NCBI RefSeq assembly: GCF_910592395.1
Contig: NC_088318.1
Span: 9,922,349-9,986,348 of the forward strand
Source of the DNA: Lineus longissimus
Lineage: Eukaryota; Nemertea; Pilidiophora; Heteronemertea; Lineidae
DNA: 64,000 nt
Direction of reading: 5' to 3'
Shown here: piece after piece, positions 10,715 to 22,080 of the stretch
How positions within the stretch are numbered: position 1 is the stretch's first letter
Layout: every line of letters starts with the position of its first letter
The notes under the pieces: model-generated
Told to the model about the DNA's origin: nothing
The model's database searches: none
The model's input: only the letters and a program-made list of their open reading frames with translations
Position numbers and translations under genes: made by a program

Positions 10715-12750
10715 GGTTTGTAGAGAGGTTGAACCGGAATGCGCATTTGCCTAGCATATGCGCGGGTAACAATCTTCTCAGGAGCTGGCAAATTACAGAA
10801 ACAATCATGAGTGACAGTGTCAGCCAATGATTCCATTTCATAGACAGCTTCAACAGAGAATGCTCTTGGGAGAATCCGATCAAATTCCTTATCATCGTCC
10901 ACAGGAGCTCTGGACAAGAAATCAGACAATACAAGATCTGTGCCTTTGATGTAGGCCAATTGAAAACTATACTCAGAAAGACGCACAAGTAGCTTTTGAA
11001 TGCGAGTAGTGGGTGGTTGACGCTTACTACGAAAAATCTGAACCAAAGCACTGTGATCACAGAAGATCTGAAAATTTCTAGCCAAGAGCATGTAGCGGAA
11101 AGCTGAGACATTTAAGTATATGCCCATCAGCTCCAACTCGCTGACTGAGTAGTTCTTCGCTGCTGGGGGGAGCCTCTTGGAGTAGTATGCGATGATGTAT
11201 TCCTTCCCATCAATATACTCAGCCAAGTATGAACCAGTAGCTACACGAGATGTGTCACTATAGAGTCTGAGCTGGCCTTTGCCAGTAGGAGCACACAAAA
11301 CAGGGGGCTGAGTCAGCAATAGTTTGATTGCTTGAAAGGCGTCCTCATGACGAGATTGCCAGGAAAATGGTTCATTCTTTCTGGTCAATTGATGCAAAGG
11401 AGCGAGCAATGACTGTAACTTAGGCAAGAAAGAGCTGAGATACATGACTGCGCCAATGAAGCGACGCACACCACGTGCATTGGTGGGTGCTTTCATTTTC
11501 TTAATGGCAAGACATCTGTCATTTAAAGCAGTTATCTGTACACGACCATCAGGAGAAACAGAGATCACATGCCCAAGATAGATAACACGAGATTGGAAGA
11601 ATTTACACTTCTTGGGTGAAATCTTAAGACCATGTTTGCTCAAGGCCTGAAATATGAGACGCAAGTGCTTGTTGTGATCAGCAAGACTCTGGCTGAAGAT
11701 CAGAATGTCATCATGGACAGCTTGACAGAAAGAATCAGAATCGGGTATTTTCGACAGAATGTCGTTGATCTTTTGAGAGAAAACAGACGTCGAAATCTTG
11801 AGTCCCATGGGGAGCTTCTTATGATAGTAAGTAGGCCCGCCTCGATAGGAGGAGATTCCTGTATAGGCTTGAGCCTTGGGTGACAAAGACAGACAATGGA
11901 AAGCACTCTTCAGGTCAATAACACTGAGCACCTTACAACTGGATTTACCAAGTTTCTGCAAGATGTCTTGGACAGTGACGACGTCACTGTTGGCATTGAC
12001 ACAGCGGTTGTTGAGAAACCTGAGATCAGCTACACATCTTTTCTCAGTGGAATCTCGCTTCTTGACCAAGAGAACAGGACTGGTGTAGGGAGTGTGACCT
12101 TGCTGCAAGATACCTAGTTTTGCCAACTTGGTGAGTTCCTTATCAATAAGAGGCTTGTTTTCATCAGCTACAGGGTAGGGCCGAATATAGAATGGACTGG
12201 TGTCTGTCAGATGAATATCCACCTCAAAATCTGGGCAAGTACCAACTTCACCATACAAACTGAAAGCTTCATGATTCTGTTCAATAAGCTTATAGAAATC
12301 CTGCCGCTGACTTGGGTTGAGGATACCATTATCAAGTTTGATATCTCTCCTAATGATGTGACCAGTGGAAAGGTGAGAGTCTGGGTCATCAGGAGTGAGA
12401 TGAGGGTATGCTTTCAAGTTGTGAACCTGGAGATCAGACACAGGAGGCCGAGCTTGACTTGGCTTGACTGGAGGGGTGAGAAGCTCACTGGGGAGCGTCT
12501 GAGTGACATGAATAAAATCATCTAGATCAGTACATGCCACAGGTTTATCTGGCTTGAGGTACGGAGGCCTCTTAGAATGATTACAGATCCTCAATGGAGC
12601 AATGCCATGCCTGAACTTGGAAAGCGTAGTAGATGGACAGAACTTAGCCAGAGACGGGGTAGGCTTCAATAACACAGCAGCATTTTTCATATGCTTGGGA
12701 AGCCTACCTCTCACATGGATGATTTCCACATGTTGAGGTTTGATTACCAT
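10594..12750 (-). pseudogene. Gypsy reverse transcriptase-RNase H ORF
   Basis: The ORF is about 718 codons from an internal ATG. RT motifs in order are VADLRFLNN, SVIDLKSAFHCL, KLPMGLKIS, AVHDDILIF and KKCKFF...YLGHVIS. The active-site box reads VHDD instead of the usual Y/F-x-DD, but both Asp are kept. RNase H follows with LYSDTS, SELELMG and FCDHSAL. Upstream similarity continues into the protease region in another frame (overlap 12704-12750). Product: RNA-dependent DNA polymerase of the element. Confidence 0.9.
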
Positions 12751-13140
12751 GGGCTTGGTGGGAGTGAACCAAGCTTTCTTTGGCTGCCTTGAAAGTGTTG
12801 GTGATGAAATCTAACGAGCCTTTCAATTCCTTGAGAGTGGATGTTCCCAACAGAATATCAGGACCTGAGAAGTTTTCAGCAATGATGGTAAATAACTGGA
12901 AAGAATGGCCCTGAAATTTGACTTCAGGTTTGATAGCCTGCTTAGCATAAAGATACTCGCCATTTCCAATCCGAAAGCGAACAGGGGTGATATCTACCTT
13001 AGGTAATTTAGATAGATAGGGAGAGTCGGTGACTGTCCCTAGACCAATCAAGCTTTGAGTTGCACCAGAATCAAAGAGACAAACAAGACCTTGGCCATTT
13101 GGTAAATAACCTTTGCAATAATTTTTGCTAGTTAACTGTA
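12704..13140 (-). pseudogene. Gypsy aspartic protease region
   Basis: The active-site motif LFDSGATQS lies at about 13045-13072, and the C-terminal ILLGTSTLKEL motif further down (about 12830-12860), both in one frame. The spacing fits a retroviral-type aspartic protease of about 100 residues. The frame differs from the zinc-knuckle ORF upstream (stop at 13284) and from the RT ORF downstream. It would process the Gag and Pol products. Confidence 0.8.
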
Positions 13141-13283
13141 TTTCTACGGGTTCGGATTGGTATCAGGATGTCCAGAAGGATATATAGCGTCATTTTCATT
13201 AACACAGTGATGATTCAAACTAGAACTAGAAGGAGGATAGTCAAAGGGGGGCGCTCCCGGTTGCTGGCCGGCGGGACGACCCT

Positions 13284-13643
13284 CTATTGAAAATCCTGAC
13301 GCTGCCTAGGGTGTGGAGGCTGGCTCGAGTACTGTGACTGAGCTTGGAATGGATAGGACTGAGCCTGTTGCTGATCACGAGAACCATAGCTGTCAAACTG
13401 GCCTGTATAATGAGAGTTAGGCTGGCTTGGATACTGAGAGTGAAACTGAGGACCGGAGGCCGGTCGATTTGGATAATAAGCAGGGTTCTTACCCTCACGT
13501 TGCAATCGTTTATACGTAAAACAATCACGCCACTTGTGATTGGGTTTGTGACAAAAATGACAAATCAACTGAGATCGCCTAGGTGAACGATAAGAATCAT
13601 GGAAATCACGACTGGAGCCACGGGGGCGGCTTCCAGTATACAA
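13284..13643 (-). pseudogene. Gypsy gag C-terminus with CCHC zinc knuckle
   Basis: The open frame has an Arg/Ser-rich lead, then CHFCHKPNHKWRDC, a C-x2-C-x4-H-x4-C nucleic-acid-binding knuckle, followed by a Gln/Ser/Tyr-rich tail. It has no ATG. It overlaps the upstream gag ORF (stop 13565) by about 80 bp in another phase, so it is the continuation of gag after a frame break. Confidence 0.85.
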
Positions 13644-14470
13644 TCTCTACTACCAGAATGGGATCGGCGTGAAGATGGGTGTGGAGACCTAGGGCGGTGT
13701 TCACCCTGACCCTGACTTTGTTGAGCGAAATGGACGGAATCTCGACTGGAGTCGAGTCTAAGCGACTTCAGATCGTCTTGAATCTTGGAAACCTGATATG
13801 AGAGGTCAGACAACACTTGTACTTGAGCAGCAAAAGCACTATTGCTAGGCTCTGAAGCCATGGAAGCCTGAGCGACATGGACTTGGTCCGTCGGTTGGAA
13901 AGTTACCTGCCTGGTGTCGGAAGCAGACTGAGACTGAGAACCATCAAAACTAGGGGAAAAATCAAAGAACTGTTGGGCCCTTGCGGCGAGTGTCGCAGCA
14001 TTGGCGTTTGCCGGGGCAGACATTATAACAGCAGCCTGACACTGCGAAGGGAGAACCTGGAGAAATTTATCTCGCACCTGTTGGTTGCCATAACCGATAC
14101 GTTGGGCTGCCAATCGTATCTTATTGAGGGTTTGCTCAGCCGATTCACCAGCGGTGTGGGCGAGACTGTGAAAGTATTTGACATTGCCAAAGTTTGAGTG
14201 AGATGGGCTTAAACGCTGTAAAAACTGATCTCTGATCTCATTAAGGGTTGCAAAAACTTTGCCCTCTGCCCAGAGACGGGCTTTACCAACTAGAGTGGTT
14301 TTGAAGAGGGTGTTAATGTGGGCAACTTGAGCTACATTCTGAGGGTCATCTAAATCATGAGCCAAGAGGAAGTCGAAAAATGACAAGTAGTGAGCATGAC
14401 AAATGTCATAGTCATTGATTTCGCCTGTGAATGGTTTAGGCAGACTAGAGTTGTTGAAGCTGTCAGGCAT
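13565..14470 (-). pseudogene. Gypsy gag (capsid) ORF
   Basis: A true ATG at 14470 opens 301 codons, beginning MPDSFNNSSLPKPFTGE. A segment resembling the retrotransposon gag fold follows (ARLWAEG..., RDQFLQRLSPSHSN, then AEQTLNKIRLAAQRIGYGN), and then Ser/Gln-rich linker. The final 20 or so residues are out of phase with the zinc knuckle that should follow, which marks a frame break around 13620-13640. The role is particle formation and RNA packaging. Confidence 0.85.
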
Positions 14471-15307
14471 GTCAGGCTAGAAAGCTACATGGGGTACTGG
14501 AATCAAGCGGATTATTTATGTGGAAGCAAAAATCATAATATCTGGGAAGAAAAAGTTAATAGTGATCTGCAATGCAATGGGGAATGCCATGGGTCAGTCA
14601 GATGTTGTCAGGCGTCCTGAAAGGGGACATGGATTAGAAAGAGTTTAGATTAAAACATTAACATGTGTCTCAATGGATGAATGTTGTGATTGTTAAATAG
14701 TTAAATACAGGTAATATTACGAGTACGGAGTCGGACGAAATGTCTTTAGATAATCCGGAGAATGAAAAGTTCACAGTTCAAAGTCACTTAAAGTCACTTA
14801 AGAGTTCAGTTGAAACAAGTTAGGGCATCACAGACACAGGGGGGTTTGTAGAATGGTAATCTGTAGAATCACATCACATCACATCACATCACATTTGGAC
14901 TTACTGCAGGGCTGATTGAATGGTTGAACATCGACAGGTATCCAAAGATAGACAATGCAGGCAAGACAGAGGTGTTGACGGCTCTGTTGAGTCACCTCAC
15001 AAAGCTAAATCTAGGGATTTCAAGATTATGTCTTATTATCGATCCGCAATGTACAGTCAATGTACAGTACGGTCAATGCATTGGATGCATAGGTGAATGT
15101 GCACACAAATGTAAACAGATCCGGAAAATGGCACGAGGCAGAAAAGTTCGCACGAGACTAGAATATGACGAATATAGAACGAAAGTTTGTATCAGACGAA
15201 TAGCACACGGAGTTTAGATGATGAAAGGTTCAATCAAATGGTATGGAAAATTCGGTATAGAACAACGCACGTGTTGCATTTGTCCATTTTGACTGGGAAG
15301 GTCGCCA
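14471..15307 (-). other. Gypsy 5' leader with primer-binding site
   Basis: The leader lies between the 5' LTR and gag. Directly after the LTR (15291-15307, minus strand) it reads TGGCGACCTTCCCAGTC. The initial TGG pairs with a tRNA CCA end, so this is the likely primer-binding site; the tRNA species was not identified. A CATCA/CACAT run lies at about 14871-14893. No long ORF. Confidence 0.7.
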
Positions 15308-15685
15308 TGTTATATTCTGAATCCTCCGTAGCTTCGTTGAAACTACTGGTTGCCTTCCGAGGTCCTTGACACGTCCTGCATCCTTCTATGGAATAAACCA
15401 CGGTAAAACGAGTGTCCCGAGTATTTGATCATGAATTTATTGACAAACTTTGACTTGACATTCGTGCCTATCGTTAGCCAGTCTCCTCGTGCACAAGCGA
15501 GAGAGATCTGGTAAAACTAAGAAGGGACTGCGCAGAAGCGCGTGCGGGTTTTTATACCCTGACAGGACGTAGCGAAACTGACCAATCAGGAGAAAGCATT
15601 ATACAAAATGTGGCCTTGAGTTTGGCGGGAGAACTGTAACACTACAGTACTGTTCGAAAGTAACCTTTATTAATATTATATAACA
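15308..15685 (-). repeat. Gypsy 5' LTR (378 bp)
   Basis: Same TGTTATA...TATAACA structure as the other LTR. In element orientation this is the upstream LTR and should hold the promoter. Followed on the plus strand by GTGA and the remaining Harbinger terminus (15690-15781). Confidence 0.93.
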
Positions 15686-15781
15686 GTGACTCGCCGTGCC
15701 CGTATAGCGTATAGCGAATACCGAAGAGCGTATATCGAATAGCGTATACCGAATACCGTATAGTTCTATGTGAACCCAGTC

Positions 15782-16040
15782 TTAAACCCCTCAACACAAC
15801 TCCCCATCCCCATCAAACACTTCAACATAATTCTTAAAATACCAAACCCTAAACACAACTCCCCTTTAAGTACTAAACAACCAACATAACTCCCCTACAT
15901 ACGTAACATCCCTCAACACAACTCCACAACACCAAACCCTCAACAAATCACCCATTCATACACCAAACTCCTGAAAACGACTCCCCTTTGAACATCAATC
16001 CCCACAACATAACTTCCCTGTGATATAAAACCAAATCCAG
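15782..16040. repeat. Degenerate tandem array, right half
   Basis: Units such as CTCAACACAACTCCCC and ACCAAACCCTCAACA continue the array interrupted at 4388. The first copy directly follows the TTA duplication. Confidence 0.75.
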
Positions 16041-17734
16041 ACACAACCTGTACACAGCGCCCTCATGAACAACCATGAAAAATCAAATCACACTTCTGCC
16101 ATGGCGCCTATATCATAAAGATTTTTAATGAGGTATGGTACTTTAATGGAAGGATTTAAGTCCACGTCATTGAATACTTTCATATAGCGTTTTTATCATG
16201 TCATTCCATTAACTTTATCAGCCCTTCGAATCTAAGGTGTACCATTATGAAAATGCATAAAAATCTGTTCAAACGCGGGTTGGAATTTTGCGCTTGTACC
16301 GTAATTACATGGATGTAGGAAAATTAATGAACTATTGTTGCTTAAATGCTACGGCTTGATAGAATGATTCCTCGATACAAAATCAAGTTGCAAGCGTATT
16401 GATACTAAACATGTACCCGTCTACCACGATATTTTGATGTGAAATTACTACCCTCTATTACTATTAGTTTTAACCGAAGCAAACGATAGATGAAAAATCT
16501 CAGTGCGACAGAAATTTGGTGACAGACATTTTGATACTGAGTGGCGAACTATGGATCCTTTTAGAACAGACATGCAAGTACTGAGTTATCATTAACCAAA
16601 TACAAACAAATTTTGAACAAAGATTAATTTGTAGGCATAGACTGCAAAGAAATTGAAAATACCGAAGGAAAAAAAAAAATCATCCCGATATTGTGGGCAA
16701 CGCTAAGCTGATTCTAGTTAAATTATATTCCTTCTAGGATGTCAATAATGAAACTTATAAATAGATCAATGATATTTTTTGGCCAATTTAATTATTAGTA
16801 AATTGAATTAAAAAAAGTATATTTTAGAATGATTTTGGTAACGACTTAATCAATTATTTGGAACCAACTCAAATTTATTCAGTTATATCAGCAGGTGTAT
16901 TTCGTAAATTCGTCCCTGTCCCGTCTTTGACTGACCAAGATAAATACTATTGAATATTCTACCCGAGTAATGACAATAGGCCTACCTGCCCCGACCGACC
17001 CCACACCAATATACACTCAGATGGCCGCTTTTTACGTCTTTTAGCCGCACAATTGCTGTTATAATAATATGTAAACCGTTTCTCAATCGTCCACGTTTCA
17101 GATGCTGACCCCTCGCATCGAAAATCCGGTATTTGGGTCGGCTGAAGGAACCCCAACCTTCCATTAGATTTAAGGCTGCCTTATTAGTAAAAGACAGGAT
17201 AAAAGCAGTACCTGAAACGCTGCTTAATGTTACAATTAACCTAGATATTATAAAGGTACCTTCTTGATATGCCCTGCTCTTTAAATGACCGTCATCAAGA
17301 TGCCATTGGCACTAATGGAACTATGCTTTGTGATATAGGCGCCTGGTCCCTAAAATTCCTCATTTCGTTTTCTGCATCTGTTGAGATGGGCCCCATCCTG
17401 CAGGACGTCCAGCGTTTCGTACCGGCGATCATCCTCTTGCAAATCGGCCCGACAACACAACTTCTCCCATTCTCCTTACGCATGTTTTTCATTGAGGGAG
17501 TAAGTATGTATCGAGTGAAATGGCCCGATATTGTCAGGATGGGGATTGATAGGTGGCGCCAGCATCTATCTGGGCATATTTTTGCCGCTTTTGTCATAGA
17601 GGGGCTACAAGTACAAGGGCAAATCACTGGGACTTTCCTGTGACATGGGGATGGATAGGTGGTGCCATCGCGGCAGATGGAAGGTATGTTACATATTGAG
17701 GTAAACAGGGGACTGAGACCCGCACCACACCAAA
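16041..17734. other. Gene-free AT-rich DNA
   Basis: I see no gene. Open frames at 17269-17643 (plus) and 17295-17753 (minus) overlap each other and show no domain or splice structure. Confidence 0.4.
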
Positions 17735-18088
17735 GAGTAAACCATAACAACACCCAATTGAGGAGTAAATATCAAGACTCAAACCCATTACTAACGTACT
17801 ACGCCACCCCATTGAAGAAAATATATCAAGAATCGAGCCCATGACCAAAGAACTACGCCACCTCCATTGAGGAAAATATTTTCAAAAATTGATTCAATGA
17901 CCAAAGAACTACACCACCACAGAGCAGTGAATCTCAAATATCATGAATCGAACCTAAGGCCAACGCACTACACAACCCCATTGCGGAGTATCTATCAAGA
18001 ATCGAACCTACGACCAACGCACTACACTATCACATTGAGGAGTAAATCTCAAGAATCGAACACATAACCGAAGCACTACAATATGGAG
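17735..18088 (-). repeat. Satellite, about six units of 54-55 bp, tRNA-like B-box in each
   Basis: Units share CATTGAGGAGTAAATATCA, then GAATCGAACC, then CCAACGCACTAC. Read on the minus strand each unit gives GTAGTGCGTTGG and then GGTTCGATTC, resembling Pol III A-box and B-box words but too close together for a tRNA. The array may have grown from a tRNA-derived SINE head. Confidence 0.7.
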
Positions 18089-18532
18089 GTATTCTGTGGC
18101 TGTGTTTGCCACACGGCACACTCCCAAGGATAGCACTCCATTCGCCAGCTGATGGGAAAAAGGAACCGAGGCCATCCAAAAGAGACCTGGCGACATTCAG
18201 AAGAGAATAAGATGAGGCAGCTTGGTCTGACATGGGGGGAACGTATACTGACGATCTGCCAACCTGTCAACTTGGAGACAGAAAAAATTGATGCCTTATG
18301 CGCCCTCTAGGCACGAAGAGGACTCGGCAAGTAAGTTAAACACAAGTCCCGAAAAATTTAAGAATAAAATACAGAAAATGAGATACAGTAAAAAAGCAAC
18401 TTTTATTTTGTGTTAGTTCTGTTAGATTTACATGTATATATATTGTGGATCAAACTACAATGACATTTCAGTGAAGTTACAAAGGACTGGATGAATGTAA
18501 ACACATTTCATTGCAGTTAAAATCTAGTCCTA
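18089..18532. other. Gene-free stretch between satellite and repeat element
   Basis: I see no gene. Mostly AT-rich. Confidence 0.35.
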
Positions 18533-20782
18533 ATTTCACAAGGTACTGCCCTGACCAAAATGGCATGGATTACTTTTTATTTTTAACAAAATTTTACAAA
18601 ACAATTGCCGAGGTGACAGTTGGCTTCCTTTGCAACTAAAACAAGCAATTGGTGACAGATGCTGAAAGGGTATATGTCATCCTGGGTGCACCTTAAGTTT
18701 GTTATACGACATGCCCCCTTACCAGGAGTACAAGTACCCACCATAAAATTTTCAGTCAGCTGCGACTATTATCAGAGGAGCTATCACACTTTTTGTGTTT
18801 TCACATAACATCCCATGGTAGCCAAACGAGGAATATTATTGGGCCACGATTCGGCAGATAAGTTCCCCTTACAATGTAACTAGGGGTACATTTGTAAGAA
18901 GTTTGGGGTCTGTAGAGCGGTAACTAACCTTGCCACCGTTGTCGAATGGTATCGCCCTCAACACACTTTGACCTCTGTGACCTTGAAAAATAGGTCAAAT
19001 CAATTAATGATACGTGATGTCCCCTTACTAGGAGTACCTACCATAAAAATTTCAGCGAGCTTTGACCATTATTACAGGAGTTATTGCACTTGGTGTTTTT
19101 TTTACCAAAAGCCACCTGGTGGCCAAACCGCTAATCACAAGGGGCTGCAACTTAGTCGCCCAGTGGCGGTCATCCAGGGGTACATGTGTACCAAGTTTGA
19201 CTTCAGTTGCTTAAGCCATTGCGAAATGTGCCACCCATGTCTAATGCCGGACAACGACGATGAGCTATGACAAAAGACTCACAGGTGAGCCAAAAACAGT
19301 GCTTACAATTTTCAAAGTTCTCAACGGTTTCAGAAAGCACAAATTCAGGGATGAAATCATTAGAAATCAGTGGTTCAGTCATAGCTTGGACTTTATGGTA
19401 CAACTATAATTTTGCCAAAGAAATTAACACTTTTTTATAGACTTGCCCGCCCTGTACAATTAATATTTTAATATATGTACTCACCGTATAGATATTTGGT
19501 GGTTAGGAATTCATGCTCATTAAGAAACATGCTACATGTATAGTATATAGGTCAAATCAAAATCAGTATGACATGTGCTTCCTTGGAATACCTACTACTA
19601 TGGAATATTATTGAAAACAAAAAGTCACTTATAATCAAGATATTGCACTTTTTACCTTTTCAGTTTTTGCCCCCCTGGTGGCCAAGTTGAGAATCATACT
19701 GGACCAAAAGTTGGTGTTGGAAGTTATCTGACATAGAGGGTCATGTGTACCAAGTTTCAAGTTGTTAGCTTTAGCGGCTAAGAAACTCACCATTGTTTAC
19801 ACTCAAATGGCAAATTTTTGCCATTTGACCTTGTTGACCTTGAAAAGTAGGTCTAATCAAAAACTCGCCTGGAGTACCTACAAGAAAAACATTATCGAAA
19901 TGAGTCACTAATAAGCAAGATATTGCACTTTTTACCTTTTCAGTTGTGGCCCCCTGCTGGCCAAGTAGAGAATCAGATAAAACTGAATATCAGCGTAAAA
20001 GGTTATCTGACATAGGGGATCATGTGTACCAAGTTTCAAGTTCATGGCTTAAGTGATTAAGAAATGGGCCATAGATACACTCAAACAGCCAATTTACGCC
20101 AATTGACCTCTGTGACCTTGAAAAGTAAGTCAAATCCAAAATCCGTAGGATATGTGATGTATCCTTGCTCAGAGTACCTACCATAAAAATATCATTTAAA
20201 ACAAGTCATAATAAGCGAGATATTGCCCTATTTACTTTTTTTTCTTTTGGCCCCCTGGTGGCCAAGTCCAGCTTCAGATCGGACTGAAATTTGGTATCGG
20301 AGGCAATATGGCGTAGGGAGTGATGTCTTCCAAATTTCAAGTTCATAGCTTTAGCAGTTAAGAAACATGCATTGTTACAAACAAACGGCCAATTTACGCC
20401 ATTTCACCTCTGTGAGCTTGAGAAGTACGTCAAATCGAAAACCCATGCGATATATAAAGTATCCTTGCTAGGAGAACCAACAATAAAAGTTCTAGCGAAA
20501 ACAAGTCACATTTAGGAGAAATGGCACACTTTTTAGGTTTCCACTTTTGGCCCCCTGGTGGCAAGGTCAAGCATCAGATCGGACTGAAATGCAGTGTCAG
20601 AGGTCACCTGACCTGTCATGTGTACAAAGTTTCAAGTTCATATCCATAGCGGTTAAGAAACGTGCCACTGTTTTTGAAACAGGATACATACGACGACGGA
20701 CGAGAGACACTGTGGTATTGCAAAGACTTTCCTACGGGGAGCAAAAAAGTGCCATTTTGGCCACAGCAGCACCTTGCGAAAT
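18533..20782 (+). mobile_element. 2.25 kb element made of R1-type monomers, with 34-bp inverted ends
   Basis: The left end ATTTCACAAGGTACTGCC and the right end (inverse ATTTCGCAAGGTGCTGC) form imperfect inverted repeats of about 34 bp. The interior holds about six diverged monomers of roughly 300 bp. Each carries a CCTGGTGGCC-like word, a TGTGTACCAAGTTTCAAG word, a TTAAGAAAC word and, in most, the half-site cluster GACCTCTGTGACCTTGAAAAG. The same monomer builds the R1 repeats (25714, 32418, 62563), but the ends differ. The ends match the MITE at 22604-22962. Confidence 0.65.
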
Positions 20783-20783
20783 A

Positions 20784-20958
20784 CAGTAGAACCTCTCTAT
20801 TGAGGACACCCTCAGGACTGACAAGTGCTGTCCTTAATATAGAGTTGTCCTGATTAGAGAGGTCAAATTGAATTAAAAAAAAACATTTGGTACCAAAACT
20901 AGTGTCCTTAGAGAGGTTGTCCTTAATAGAGAGGTGTTTGCTAAGGGAGGTTCCACTG
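20784..20958. mobile_element. pogo/Tigger-like MITE, copy 1 (175 bp)
   Basis: It begins CAGTAGAACCTCTCT and ends GGAGGTTCCACTG, flanked by TA on both sides. CAGTAGAACCTC tips with TA duplication are characteristic of pogo-type Tc1/mariner elements. A second copy is at 47298-47450. It sits exactly at the right edge of the monomer element. Confidence 0.75.
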
Positions 20959-20959
20959 T

Positions 20960-21840
20960 ATAAGAATAAATTTATGGAGTGATGTTTGGAGCAAATTTTC
21001 TACATCTAGATGATTTATTTATTCACGACACAAGCTGACAAACAGAATGTGAAGTCTTTTTACCAAAACGTGGAAGTAATGCTGAACTTTGGGAAAATCC
21101 AGCACATCATCGTCACTGCAATGGATGCATATTTGTGTAAATCGAACAGAGATAATTATTGGATGCTATCAAAGTCTCTCGTTTGCTCTGGTTGTTGCAG
21201 GTGCAAAATATCAAATATCGCTCTGGTTGTTGCAGGTGCAATAAATATCACCCACAGCAATGACCAGTTTACCTGAATACAAGTAATACATTTGTTGCTT
21301 GTTGTTCATCACAGGTATAATAATCACAGGTCAGGGCAAAAAATCTCTTGTTCGCAGAGTGCTTAAAAAAGTGAATTCAAGAAGCATTTTTGATAGTAAG
21401 CCAAAATAATACAAACACAGGTTCCATTTTGAAATCATCTTTTCTTTGCAGCACTGAATTGGAAAACACCAACTGACACATCTACAATACCACAACATCA
21501 AATCAGAATATCAAAATCCGTGAAAGGGTCTTGTATTGCTGAAAATATTCCAGTCCCAATACCAAGCTGGAGTTATATATTGACATGCTGTCAGGACTCC
21601 TCATGTGGCTGCATGTCTCGAAATGGAATATACTGTGTTTACGCAATTAATCAAATTGAGAGGCGCCAGTACAAAGGCCAATGTTAAGGGTAATAGGACT
21701 TTGCGTCAGCATACCAACTTTTAAATCTGGGATTGTACATTGCTCCCTTGTCTGACATAAACCCAGGACAAGGTCAAAGACACAGTGCGGTGAATGGACG
21801 GTATTTCGTGTCAGCACATAACGATATTTGATTCATCATC
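20960..21840. other. Gene-free stretch with a 36-bp duplication
   Basis: No gene seen. GCTCTGGTTGTTGCAGGTGC is directly repeated (about 21187 and 21221). Confidence 0.4.
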
Positions 21841-21846
21841 AGTCTT

Positions 21847-21968
21847 GGATCAATGTGTTCAGTCCATGACTCATCAGATCAATGTGTTCAATCCATGCCT
21901 CATCAAATCAATATGTTTAATCCACACAGGACTGTGCATCGTCAGATCCATGTGTTCAATCCACATTG
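21847..21968. repeat. Tandem repeat, about 30 bp unit, four units
   Basis: ATCAATGTGTTCAATCCATG followed by CTCATCAG recurs at 21849, 21879, 21908 and 21945 with drift. Confidence 0.65.
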
Positions 21969-21989
21969 GCGCTTACCTGAACTCAATCT

Positions 21990-22080
21990 GTGAAGGACAA
22001 AGTGGGGACCAGAACAGGGGTTTGAACCCATGACCCTTGGATTGACTGTTAACCAGTATGCTGCCACACTCGATCAGAAT
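21990..22080 (-). repeat. tRNA-derived SINE head (probable)
   Basis: On the minus strand GTGTGGCAGCATACTGGTTAA resembles a Pol III A box, and GGTTCAAACCCC a B box about 35 bp later, the spacing of a tRNA gene. The arms do not fold into a clean cloverleaf and no anticodon loop stands out, so a tRNA-derived SINE is more likely than a tRNA gene. Transcription would run toward lower coordinates. Confidence 0.4.

Larger units (their letters stand above)
6804..15685 (-). mobile_element. Ty3/Gypsy LTR retrotransposon, full length, 8.9 kb
   Basis: Two near-identical LTRs (6804-7180 and 15308-15685) bound a minus-strand interior in the order gag, zinc knuckle, protease, RT-RNase H, integrase, the Ty3/Gypsy order. 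The flanks carry a GTGA duplication (6800-6803 and 15686-15689). By eye the LTRs differ at about five sites, so insertion was recent. The reading frame changes at several junctions (see parts), so the copy is either inactivated, uses frameshifting, or contains assembly indels. The 3' interior between integrase and LTR (7181-8443) and the leader 14471-15307 are noncoding. Confidence 0.95.
4389..15781 (-). mobile_element. PIF/Harbinger-type element, host of nested insertions
   Basis: The left end GGCTGGGTTCACATAGAAC and the right end (inverse GACTGGGTTCACATAGAAC) form terminal inverted repeats of about 21 bp, flanked on both sides by TTA (4386-4388 and 15782-15784). A 3-bp TWA duplication is the PIF/Harbinger signature. 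Removing the nested Gypsy and TTAA-type elements leaves about 1.45 kb, too short for a full autonomous element. A HARBI1-like N-terminal ORF survives at 6583-6789. Subterminal stretches hold repeated short CGTATA/CGAATA words that may be transposase sites. Confidence 0.8.

Noticed and set aside
17269-17753. Overlapping plus and minus open frames of 124 and 152 codons
   Set aside because: They are mutual shadows with no family motif and sit next to a satellite.
22010-22080. Possible tRNA gene
   Set aside because: A- and B-box words fit, but acceptor and anticodon arms do not pair convincingly; kept only as a SINE head.
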